DNA of 34,628 nt from Candidatus Rokuibacteriota bacterium. Its GTDB lineage: Bacteria > Methylomirabilota > Methylomirabilia > Rokubacteriales > CSP1-6. How positions within the stretch are numbered: the stretch's first letter is position 1; each line of letters opens with the position of its first letter. Below are positions 26,174 through 33,387 of the stretch, piece after piece. A program made the translations under genes and the position numbers. The stretch lies in NCBI GenBank assembly GCA_023249095.1, contig JAHFDK010000034.1, positions 1 to 34,628 on the forward strand. Direction: 5' to 3'. The notes beneath the pieces are model-generated. The model was given only the letters and a program-made list of their open reading frames with translations. It had not been told where the DNA came from and made no database searches.

Positions 26174-28725
26174 TTGCCCAGCGAGACGAGATTCGCGAAC
26201 AGCCGATACGCGCCGGGGACTGCTTCGGGGAGCTGGCGGAACCACGCCAGGCTGGTATAGACGAAGTATCCCTGGCCGTGCCGCGCCGCGAGCAGGCCGC
26301 CCTTGAGCAGCATCTCCCCGGCGTCGCCGAACGCGAGGATCGCTGTGAAGCGCTCGTCCCACTGATCGGGGAAGTAGAGACCGCGCTCCTGCACCCAGCC
26401 CTCGAAGTCCGCCGCAGTGATGCGATTCGGCGTGGTCAGCACGGGATGCTCGGGCGCCAGGATCGTCACCGGCGCGTGCTCGTCGGTCACGCGGTCGCGC
26501 GAGAGGCGCAGGTGGAACGGCGCGAGCCAGCCCTCGCGCAGGCCGTCCAGCGTGTTGTACTGGGCGACGACCGTGCCGCCCGCCTCGACGTAGGCGAACA
26601 GCGCGGGCAGGCGCTCGGCGAGATCCGTCCTCACGTTGAAGGCGCGGATGCCGATGACCACCGCGTCGAGGCCGCGCAGCCGTTCCGGCGTGAGGTCGGC
26701 GCCGGTCAGCGACGTGACCTCGTATCCCATCTGCTCCAGGGCGGCGGCCACGTCGTCGCCGGCGCCCGGCAGGTAGCCGACGTGGCGGCCGCGAGTCGCC
26801 AGCTCGAGCGACACCGCCCTGGCGCGCGCCGGGGGCTGCAGGAGCTGGAGCGGCAGGTGATCGTAGCGAACCTCGACGCGCTGCTGGTTGAAGCGCCGGC
26901 CGTTGATCTCCACGCTCGCGCCGAGCGGCGCGGTCGCGAGCTGCGCCGGCGCGGTCACGGTGAAGGTGAAGCGCGCGTGCTCGCCAGGGGCGGCGAGTCG
27001 AAACGGCTGCGAGGCCGGCGTCGCGGTCCAGCCGGCCGGCGTGTCGAGCCGCACGGTGCCGGCGGCGCGCGCGCGGGCGGCGGTGAGCTCAACCGTCACC
27101 GGGCGCGCGGCGCCGGGCGCGAAAAGCCGCACGCCCGCGATGAACCGCAACGAGACCGGCGCGATGACCTCCAGCCGCCGGCGCAGCGCGGGCTTGGCGG
27201 GATCCGCGGCCGGCATCGGCTCGCCGGCGATCACCAGCGTCTGCCCGCCGACGTCGAAGACGTACTCGAGTGGGAACGTGGGCGGGTTCTCGGCGCGGCC
27301 GATGAGCGACGGATCGTCCACGTTGAACAGCCCGGCCGTGCCCTCCGAGCGCAGCCAGTACGGCTGGCTCGGCGGCGTGCTCGCGGGCACGACCTGGGAG
27401 GTCTCGCGAACGACCGGCCGGTTCGGGCGCAGCTCAGCGGCCTTGTTGATCGCGCGGTGCGCGCTCGGGTACCGCACCGCCGTCCAGCGCACGGGGATGC
27501 GCGAGCGCACGACGGCCGTGTGGCGCAGCTTCAAGGTCTCGCCGGGCACGACCTCGGCGCGATCCACCACGGTGTCGACCTCGAGGCCGAGGCACGCCTG
27601 GAGGATCCGATCGAGCTGCTCGCGCTTGTCGCTCACGATGGGATCCGCGGGGAGCGCGGCGAGCAGGCGGCGGATCGCGAGGAGCGCGGTCACGCGAGCG
27701 GCCGCGTCCTGCGCGTTGAACTTCGCGATCGCCTCGTCGATCGACCGCGCGATCTCGGCGCCGCCCGGCACGCGGTTCCACGTCGTGTCCACGTCGTCGA
27801 GGAGATCGTTCGTCGCCGCATCGCCGGCGAGCAGCACGAACGGCTCGATCCGCGAGCCCTCGTTCACGCGCGGGCCGCCGATGCCGAAGCCCTGCGTCTT
27901 GTGCATGCCACGGCTGCGGGCGGCGATCGACGCGAACGACTCGCCCGACACCGGATCCCGGCCCCCGACCTCGACCTTCACCACGCCCGGACCATCCGGC
28001 ACGTTCGCGGGCGAGCCCGCGACGGCCATGCCGGCGCCCGGATTCGCCGCGGCGGCGCCCAGGCCGACGTTGTGGACGATGCGCCGCGCTTGCCAGGGCC
28101 TGAGCTCGCGGAGCTGCTCGGGAAACGCCGCGGGGTCGGCGGCGAGCCTGAACGCTTCGACGGCGAGCACGGCGGACGCGGTGTGATGACCGTGCGTGGG
28201 CGCGGGCTTCGGGGAGAACCGCGTGATGATCACGTCCGGGCGGAACTCGCGGATCACGCGCACGATGTCGCCGAGGACGCCCTGCCGGTCCCAGACGCTC
28301 AGCGTCTCCTCGGAGTTCTTCGAGTAGCCGAAGTCCTTCGCGCGGGTGAAGTACTGCCGCCCGCCGTCCAGGCGGCGCGCCGCGAGCAGCTCCTGCGTGC
28401 GCGCCACGCCGAGCGCCTCGCCGAGCTGGGGACCGAGCAGGTTCTGTCCGCCGTCGCCGCGGGTGAGCGAGAGATAGGCCGTCCGGTATCCGCGGCCGCG
28501 CGCCAGGTAGGTGATGGCCTGCGTGTTCTCGTCGTCTGGATGGGCGGCGACGTAGAGCACGCTGCCCATGGTGGCGAAGCTGCGCAGCTGCTGCAGGATC
28601 GCGGGCCCCGTCGGTGGCTCGGCGGCGTGGCCGACGTCGGAGGAGCCCGCCACGATGGCCACGCCGAGGGCGGCCCAGAACGGTACGGTCCAGAGGGTGT
28701 CGCGCAGGAGCACGGAGGACGTCAT
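26170..28725 (-). CDS. secreted PIG-L deacetylase with C-terminal ThuA-like domain
   Basis: An 851-residue exported zinc-dependent deacetylase of the PIG-L/LmbE family, acting on N-acetylglucosaminyl-type groups. A signal sequence spans about 10-35 (FWAALGVAIVAGSSDVGHA). The catalytic domain (about 52-320) has AHPDDE (61-66) and THGHHTA (178-184), giving the zinc ligands His62, Asp65 and a His of the HGHH motif, plus SLTRGDGGQN. The middle (about 350-640) is beta-rich. The C-terminus (about 650-851) has GADLTPERLRGLDAVVIGIRAF and YVEAGGTVVAQYN, typical of ThuA/glutamine-amidotransferase-like domains. I chose ATG 28725 because the upstream in-frame extension to 28842 has no signal-peptide character. 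Export argues against a simple BshB role; cell-wall or environmental amino-sugars are likelier substrates. Confidence 0.88.
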   Translation of the reverse strand: MTSSVLLRDTLWTVPFWAALGVAIVAGSSDVGHAAEPPTGPAILQQLRSFATMGSVLYVAAHPDDENTQAITYLARGRGYRTAYLSLTRGDGGQNLLGPQLGEALGVARTQELLAARRLDGGRQYFTRAKDFGYSKNSEETLSVWDRQGVLGDIVRVIREFRPDVIITRFSPKPAPTHGHHTASAVLAVEAFRLAADPAAFPEQLRELRPWQARRIVHNVGLGAAAANPGAGMAVAGSPANVPDGPGVVKVEVGGRDPVSGESFASIAARSRGMHKTQGFGIGGPRVNEGSRIEPFVLLAGDAATNDLLDDVDTTWNRVPGGAEIARSIDEAIAKFNAQDAAARVTALLAIRRLLAALPADPIVSDKREQLDRILQACLGLEVDTVVDRAEVVPGETLKLRHTAVVRSRIPVRWTAVRYPSAHRAINKAAELRPNRPVVRETSQVVPASTPPSQPYWLRSEGTAGLFNVDDPSLIGRAENPPTFPLEYVFDVGGQTLVIAGEPMPAADPAKPALRRRLEVIAPVSLRFIAGVRLFAPGAARPVTVELTAARARAAGTVRLDTPAGWTATPASQPFRLAAPGEHARFTFTVTAPAQLATAPLGASVEINGRRFNQQRVEVRYDHLPLQLLQPPARARAVSLELATRGRHVGYLPGAGDDVAAALEQMGYEVTSLTGADLTPERLRGLDAVVIGIRAFNVRTDLAERLPALFAYVEAGGTVVAQYNTLDGLREGWLAPFHLRLSRDRVTDEHAPVTILAPEHPVLTTPNRITAADFEGWVQERGLYFPDQWDERFTAILAFGDAGEMLLKGGLLAARHGQGYFVYTSLAWFRQLPEAVPGAYRLFANLVSLGK

Positions 28726-28832
28726 CGGCGGCTCACACGATAGCACGGCATATGATGATGGAAAGCGCGAGGCACGATGTACACCGCGCCTGACGAGGGG
28801 TGCCGTCAAGGGTTCGGGGCGGGCCGTCGAGC

Positions 28833-28849
28833 CCGGCGTCACACGCCGG
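28833..28849 (-). terminator. hairpin at the end of the four-gene operon
   Basis: CCGGCGT (28833-28839) and ACGCCGG (28843-28849) form a seven-base stem with a three-base loop that covers the stop codon of the 106-residue gene. A second short GGGC/GCCC pairing adjoins it. No T-run follows. The rest of the gap to 28726 shows nothing clear. Confidence 0.35.
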
Positions 28850-29159
28850 CGGCTTTCGCCAGGAGCTTTTCGGCCACGTCGAGTGCCTTGGCGACGCCGG
28901 CGATGACCTGGGCGACGTTCTGGATTTTCCTGTCGGCGTCGCCGATGGCGTCGATGGCGGCCTGGATCCGCTTGACGGCGTTCCGGTACTTCGCGTTCGT
29001 CGCGTCCATGTCCACCGCGATCGCGACGAGCGTCAGCTTCGCCAGCCGATCCTCTTGATCCTCGAGGGTTCGGCCCTCGGCGCCCGCCATGAAATGCGAC
29101 AGGTTGTCGACTCGCGACGCGAGCCCCGCCAAGCCTTCCGCCAGCGCGTGGTCACTCAT
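28839..29159 (-). CDS. hypothetical helical protein (106 aa)
   Basis: No recognised family. The sequence is almost entirely amphipathic helix (ALAEGLAGLASRVDNLSHFM, DQEDRLAKLTLVAIAVDMDA, VIAGVAKALDVAEKLLAKAA). It has no signal peptide and no full membrane span, though residues 43-50 and the tail are fairly hydrophobic. AAAGGGGAT lies five bases before the ATG. It is the last gene of the four-gene operon, 30 bases after a helical lipoprotein. A helix-bundle or coiled-coil partner of that protein is possible, but there is no direct evidence. Confidence 0.75.
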   Translation of the reverse strand: MSDHALAEGLAGLASRVDNLSHFMAGAEGRTLEDQEDRLAKLTLVAIAVDMDATNAKYRNAVKRIQAAIDAIGDADRKIQNVAQVIAGVAKALDVAEKLLAKAAGV

Positions 29160-29189
29160 CCCGATCCCCTTTGACTGACTGCCGAGGCG

Positions 29190-30092
29190 CTACTTCAACG
29201 ACGAGTAGACACCCTGCAGCCGCTTGACCTCTGCCACGAGCGTCTTGAGCTTGTCCAGCACCGCCCGATCGTCCTGGTCGATCGCGTCGCGGATCTCGGC
29301 GTGGGCGGGCGCGATCGCCTCCACCGCCGTGCTCTCTTGCTTGAGGTGAGCCAGGATGGCGTTGCTCTCGACGATCACGCCCTCGACGACCTCGTTGAGC
29401 TGGAGCCGCGCCACACCGTCGGCGACCCTGAGGCTGTTGGCCTTTCGGATCATCTGATCGCGCATGGTGGTGGCGGCGGTGGCACCGAGCACGTTGATCT
29501 CCTTCACGAACGTGACGATGGCTGCGATGCCGGGCGCCGCGTCGTCCATCGCCTTGCGAAGCGCCGCTCGGCGCATGCGCTCGGTGATCACGTGACCGAG
29601 GCCGTTCACGGCCGTCGCCAGGACGCCGGCGCCTTGCTTGGCGGCCGCCGACGCCGTGACGTGACCCGCCAGCCGCTGGACGCTTCCACCGAGCGAGTGC
29701 GTCGCTCGGTCCAGCTCGCCCCCGTAGTCCTTCCGGGCGAAGGCGGCGAGGACCTCGGTGTAGGCGGCCAGCACACCGAGCGCCGCCTGTCGCGGCTCGA
29801 GGCGGGGACCGAAATCGAAGTCCAGTCGCGCGCCGCCCACCTCGACGACCGGCGCGAAGCTGTCGACCCGGTACGGCCCGGGGGCCGGCGAGAACATCAT
29901 GAACCGCCGCGTCAGCTTGACGAGATCGGCGTCGGTCTGGGCCGTGCTCGTCTCCACGCCCTTGCTCGCCGCGACCAACGTATCGAATCGACCGGTCGGC
30001 ATGCTGGCGCAGCCGGCGCATATCGCGCCGAGGGCCACGAGGGCGACGAGGAACCGCACACCTGCCGGCGCGATGCGACGTTCATTCTTCAT
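29190..30092 (-). CDS. helical lipoprotein of unknown function
   Basis: A 300-residue protein with a lipoprotein signal: FLVALVALGAICAGC followed by ASMPTG, with the acylated Cys at about 28. The mature part is mostly helical: FDTLVAASKGVETSTAQTDA near 36-55, then ITERMRRAALRKAMDDAAPG, a less polar stretch AAIVTFVKEINVLGATAAT, and a coiled-coil end DQDDRAVLDKLKTLVAEVKR. There is no known catalytic motif. Serine in the +2-side position does not suggest inner-membrane retention, so the outer membrane is likely. It lies 12 bases after the phosphoesterase gene and 30 before the 106-residue gene. Confidence 0.8.
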   Translation of the reverse strand: MKNERRIAPAGVRFLVALVALGAICAGCASMPTGRFDTLVAASKGVETSTAQTDADLVKLTRRFMMFSPAPGPYRVDSFAPVVEVGGARLDFDFGPRLEPRQAALGVLAAYTEVLAAFARKDYGGELDRATHSLGGSVQRLAGHVTASAAAKQGAGVLATAVNGLGHVITERMRRAALRKAMDDAAPGIAAIVTFVKEINVLGATAATTMRDQMIRKANSLRVADGVARLQLNEVVEGVIVESNAILAHLKQESTAVEAIAPAHAEIRDAIDQDDRAVLDKLKTLVAEVKRLQGVYSSLK

Positions 30093-30104
30093 TCTTGGCC
30101 TCTC

Positions 30105-31436
30105 TCAGCTCTGCAGATGGACCAGCTCCGGAAACTGACGGATGGCCCGGGCGCGATCGTGGGCGAGGAGCTTCTGCCCGGCCAGCAGCAATGCCTTCTG
30201 ATTCTCGTTGATGATCGGTTTCGTCGATCGGAGCACTTGCGTCACCGAGACCGCCGTCGCCGGCGCCGCCGGGACGTCCCGACGCGCCTCCGGCGACAGG
30301 ACGCTCGAGACGCTCTCGATCCCCTGGTCGAGGCGTCGGTTCACGTCGTCCGAGTACGCCCGCCGATCGCCGGCGAACTTCTCGGCGAACAGCTGGAGCA
30401 GCGAGGTGTGGTCGAGGTTGCCTCGGTAGCACGTCCCGCCGCGCACGAATGGCGACGCGATCAGCGCCGGCACGCGGACCCCGGTGGTCACGAACGGCTC
30501 CCGGTACAGGGCGCCTGCCGGAACCGGGATCTTCACCGGCAGCGGCGCGACGTGATCGAAGAACCCGCCGTGCTCGTCGTGGATGACGACGAGCATCGTC
30601 TGGGCCCACCGGGGACTGCTGCTGAGAGCGGTGTAGATATCGCGCAGAAAGTGCTCGCCGGGACCGATCGGGTCGGGCGGGTGGTTGTCATTCGGCGAGA
30701 AGCCGAAGTGGACGGGCGAGTCGCCGTACTCGGGCTCGACGAAGATCACCTGCGGTACCTCGTCATCGTCGTCGCTGGCGATGTCGCTCGCGAGCTGCCG
30801 CATGCTGTGGAAGTTGCCTCCCAGGATCTGATCGAACTCGCCGAACAACGGGAAGAACGAAAACCCGCAGTGGTAGGCCCGCCAGCGCACGCCACGTCTC
30901 GCCAGCCAATCGAACACCAAATTGCGGTGGGGGATGATCCGCGACTTCGTATCGTCGACCGTCGCGGATCCGGTGAACGCCATCACCCGGTTCGGCTGGG
31001 TGTCGGTGGGCAACGGCGCGAACCAGTGGTCACAGACCAGGTAGTTCCGCGCCAGGAAATCCGACATGAAGACCGAATCGGGCGTCAGGTACCCGAGCGG
31101 GGGCGGCTGCTCGACGATGCTATGGCTGGCGTCCACGTAGGCGCGCACGAACCCGCTCATCGTCGGCGTCCCGCCGCTCACGGCGAGCTGGACGGCAACC
31201 TCCCGCCGGCCGTGCGGCAGATCATGCAGAAGCCGCCCGTCGGCCATGGGGAACGGCCGGTAGATCTGCTGATCGTACTCGCTCGCGAAGCGCGGGTCGG
31301 TGTCGAGGTTGACCAGGCCGTCGACGTCGGTGCGGCCGCCGTACTGCGGCAAGGACAGGTACCCGAGCACGTGGTCGAAGGATCGGTTTTCCATGATCAC
31401 GACGACGATGGTCTTGATCTGGTCGAGCGCTGCCAT
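30105..31436 (-). CDS. phospholipase C / acid phosphatase family phosphoesterase
   Basis: A 443-residue member of the phosphoesterase family that includes non-haemolytic phospholipase C and AcpA acid phosphatase, enzymes that cut phosphodiesters or phosphomonoesters. The metal and nucleophile motif is at the N-terminus: VVVIMENRSFDHVLGYL (11-27). FTGSATVDDTK (154-164), VEPEYGD (233-239) and the metal ligand motif IHDEHGGFFDHVAP (285-298) follow. Relatives are usually exported by the Tat route, but here the protein starts directly at the catalytic strand (MAALDQIKTIVVVIM) with no signal peptide. It lies three bases after a lipoprotein gene and twelve before another. Substrate not determinable from sequence. 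Confidence 0.9.
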   Translation of the reverse strand: MAALDQIKTIVVVIMENRSFDHVLGYLSLPQYGGRTDVDGLVNLDTDPRFASEYDQQIYRPFPMADGRLLHDLPHGRREVAVQLAVSGGTPTMSGFVRAYVDASHSIVEQPPPLGYLTPDSVFMSDFLARNYLVCDHWFAPLPTDTQPNRVMAFTGSATVDDTKSRIIPHRNLVFDWLARRGVRWRAYHCGFSFFPLFGEFDQILGGNFHSMRQLASDIASDDDDEVPQVIFVEPEYGDSPVHFGFSPNDNHPPDPIGPGEHFLRDIYTALSSSPRWAQTMLVVIHDEHGGFFDHVAPLPVKIPVPAGALYREPFVTTGVRVPALIASPFVRGGTCYRGNLDHTSLLQLFAEKFAGDRRAYSDDVNRRLDQGIESVSSVLSPEARRDVPAAPATAVSVTQVLRSTKPIINENQKALLLAGQKLLAHDRARAIRQFPELVHLQS

Positions 31437-31439
31437 GGC

Positions 31440-32072
31440 CTACTCGCCGCACCCGAAGCCGACCCGAAACGTAAGGCGGCTCGCCACTGCGCGGAGAGCG
31501 TCGTCGCAGCTCTCGCCGGCTGCGAGGTCGGCCCGGAGCGTCCAGGTGCCGGCGACCGGCTCTCGGTCGAATGCGGCCGAGCGACCGCCGGCGGGAATGG
31601 TCGCGCGCACGCTGCCTTTGGCGAGCACGATCGGGCGGGGGTTGCCGTTGGTGACGGAGGACACCTTCAGCGCCGACGAGACCTGGCGTTCGCCCAGCGG
31701 CACCGTCAACGCGATCGCCCGCTCGGCCGTCGAGCAGGCCGCCACGCTGCCGTACTCCCTCCCCGGGGGCGCCACGACGACGTCCGCTTCGGTCCTCTTG
31801 CACGAGAACAGTCGGCTCGCCTTCAGGGTGAACCGCGTGTCCCGGTCGACGACGAACTTCTGCGATCCGGCGGACGCCTTGGGCCCGATGTCGGCCACCG
31901 CCGGCTCCGAGCCGATCGTCACGTCTCCGACCGCTGCCCATGTCACCGTCACGGCGTCCCCCGCGCACGCCGTCCGCGGATTCGCGCTGAACGCATCGAT
32001 GGAGGCACAGCCGACACACAGAACCACCGCCGGCACGACGCTCCGCAGCGCCACAAATAGCTGTGTACGCAT
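31440..32072 (-). CDS. putative Ig-like lipoprotein (210 aa)
   Basis: First gene of the four-gene operon. The signal SVVPAVVLCVGC ends in a lipobox-like sequence with the acylated Cys at about 22, followed by ASIDAF. The mature part is beta-rich and Ig-like, with FSANPRTACAGDAVTVTWAA resembling domains that start by defining an order of vectors in solute-binding Ig folds, then KFVVDRDTRFTLKASRLF and a second beta segment. Seven or so cysteines suggest disulphides. No enzymatic motif is seen. GGGGAG lies five bases before the ATG. It shares the C-x-G-C-A-S acylation region with the downstream lipoprotein. Confidence 0.75.
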   Translation of the reverse strand: MRTQLFVALRSVVPAVVLCVGCASIDAFSANPRTACAGDAVTVTWAAVGDVTIGSEPAVADIGPKASAGSQKFVVDRDTRFTLKASRLFSCKRTEADVVVAPPGREYGSVAACSTAERAIALTVPLGERQVSSALKVSSVTNGNPRPIVLAKGSVRATIPAGGRSAAFDREPVAGTWTLRADLAAGESCDDALRAVASRLTFRVGFGCGE

Positions 32073-32128
32073 TCGAACTCCCCATCCTCTCTGTGCGCTG
32101 GTCTAGAGAAAGGGTATTCCGATTCGCG

Positions 32129-32147
32129 TCGGATAACAGCAATCCGA
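32129..32147. promoter_or_regulatory. inverted repeat in the divergent gap
   Basis: TCGGAT (32129-32134) and ATCCGA (32142-32147) pair across seven bases. Related ATTCCGAT sequence sits just upstream at 32116-32123. The site lies in the 190-base gap between the lipoprotein operon (minus) and the DNA ligase gene (plus), where a dimeric regulator could act on either. No convincing core promoter was identified. Confidence 0.35.
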
Positions 32148-32262
32148 ATTCTGGAGGATATGGTCCAGACAGAGCCTGCCGTGGCAAGCTCTGCGCCGGA
32201 AGAAAGACCCCACGCGCCGCGGCGCTCGAGCAGACGCTTCGGCGAGAGTCTAAGATTGGGCC

Positions 32263-33387
32263 GTGCGCCTGCCCTTCACGCCGCCGCTCCAGCCGATGTT
32301 GTCCAGCGCCGCCGAAGCCCTGCCCGCCGGCGACGGCTGGCTGTTCGAGCCCAAGTGGGACGGCTTTCGCACGCTGGCGTTTCGCGACGGCGACGAGATC
32401 TTGCTGCAGAGCCGTGACGAGAAGCCGATGAACCGATACTTCCCCGAGCTCCTGGCGCCTCTCGCCAACGCGCTCCCCGGGCGCTGCGTCGTCGATGGCG
32501 AGATTGTCATCGTCGGCGCCGGCGGGCTTGACTTCGAGGCGCTCCTCTTGCGCATCCATCCGGCCGCGTCGCGAGTGAAGCTCCTGGCCGTGCAGTCGCC
32601 GGCCTCGTTCGTGGCCTGGGACCTGCTCGCGCTGGGCGACGAAGACCTGCGCGCGGCGCCGCTCGCCGTGCGGCGTGAGCGGCTCGAGCAGGTGTTGGCG
32701 CGTGCGACGCCGCCAGTGCACCTGTCACCGGCGACGCGCGATCGCGCCCTCGCCGAGGACTGGTTCCGTCGCTTCGAGGGCGCCGGGCTCGACGGTGTCA
32801 TGGCCAAGCGACTGAATGAGCCATACCGCGCTGGCGAGCGCACGATGATCAAGGTCAAACACACGCGCACGGCCGACTGCGTGGTCGCCGGCTTCCGCTG
32901 GCACAAGACCGGCGTGGGCACGATGGTTGGCTCGCTCTTGCTGGGTCTCTACGACGACGAAGGCACGCTGCACCATGTCGGCGTCACCGCTGCGTTCAGT
33001 AACGCCGCACGCAAGCAGCTCGTCGCCGAGCTGGCGCCGCTACGGAGGAACGCGCTCGAAAGCCATCCCTGGCGCGACTGGGCGGAGGCGCCGTCGGGAG
33101 CGAACGCGACGGGGCAGCGCCTGCCCGGGGCGAGCAGCCGTTGGAACCGGGGCAAGGACCTGAGCTGGGAGCCGCTCCGGCCCGAGCGCGTCAGCGAGGT
33201 CGCATACGACCACATGCAGGGGACCCGCTTCCGGCATGCCGCGCAGTTCGTGCGCTGGCGTCCGGACAAGCGGCCGCAAGACTGCCGCTACGATCAGTTG
33301 GAGGTCACGCCCCCCTACGAGCTGGAGCTTGTCTTCGGCGCCCGCGACCCGCGCCGCCCCGGTTCCACGTCGCGCCAGGGATCGTAG
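32263..33387 (+). CDS. ATP-dependent DNA ligase, LigC type
   Basis: Seals DNA nicks using ATP. It has 374 residues with the two-domain nucleotidyltransferase plus OB-fold form of LigC and of the LigD ligase module. The adenylated lysine is in motif I, LFEPKWDGFR (K31). VVDGEIVIVG is motif III-like, LDGVMAKRLNEPYRAG motif IV, and MIKVKHTRTADCVVAGFRW motif V. The OB domain shows GSLLLGLYDDEGTLHHVGVTAAF, typical of LigC-like proteins. The start is a GTG at 32263 with only a weak upstream purine stretch. The 3' end overlaps the convergent polymerase gene by 73 bases. No polymerase or nuclease module is fused. Confidence 0.92.
   Translation: MRLPFTPPLQPMLSSAAEALPAGDGWLFEPKWDGFRTLAFRDGDEILLQSRDEKPMNRYFPELLAPLANALPGRCVVDGEIVIVGAGGLDFEALLLRIHPAASRVKLLAVQSPASFVAWDLLALGDEDLRAAPLAVRRERLEQVLARATPPVHLSPATRDRALAEDWFRRFEGAGLDGVMAKRLNEPYRAGERTMIKVKHTRTADCVVAGFRWHKTGVGTMVGSLLLGLYDDEGTLHHVGVTAAFSNAARKQLVAELAPLRRNALESHPWRDWAEAPSGANATGQRLPGASSRWNRGKDLSWEPLRPERVSEVAYDHMQGTRFRHAAQFVRWRPDKRPQDCRYDQLEVTPPYELELVFGARDPRRPGSTSRQGS

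Noticed and set aside
26170-28725. The PIG-L protein as the bacillithiol deacetylase BshB
   Set aside because: BshB enzymes are short and cytoplasmic. This protein has a signal sequence and is 851 residues, so it is listed only as a secreted PIG-L enzyme.
26278-28743. Open frame of about 820 codons on the plus strand opposite the PIG-L gene
   Set aside because: A GC-bias shadow: its product is Arg/Gly/His-rich with no domain, while the minus strand encodes a recognised enzyme. The same holds for plus-strand frames at 14560-16980 and 29301-32060.
32100-32130. A core promoter for the lipoprotein operon (TTGCTG with a downstream GAATAC)
   Set aside because: The spacing is 17 bases but the -10 box matches consensus at only two positions.
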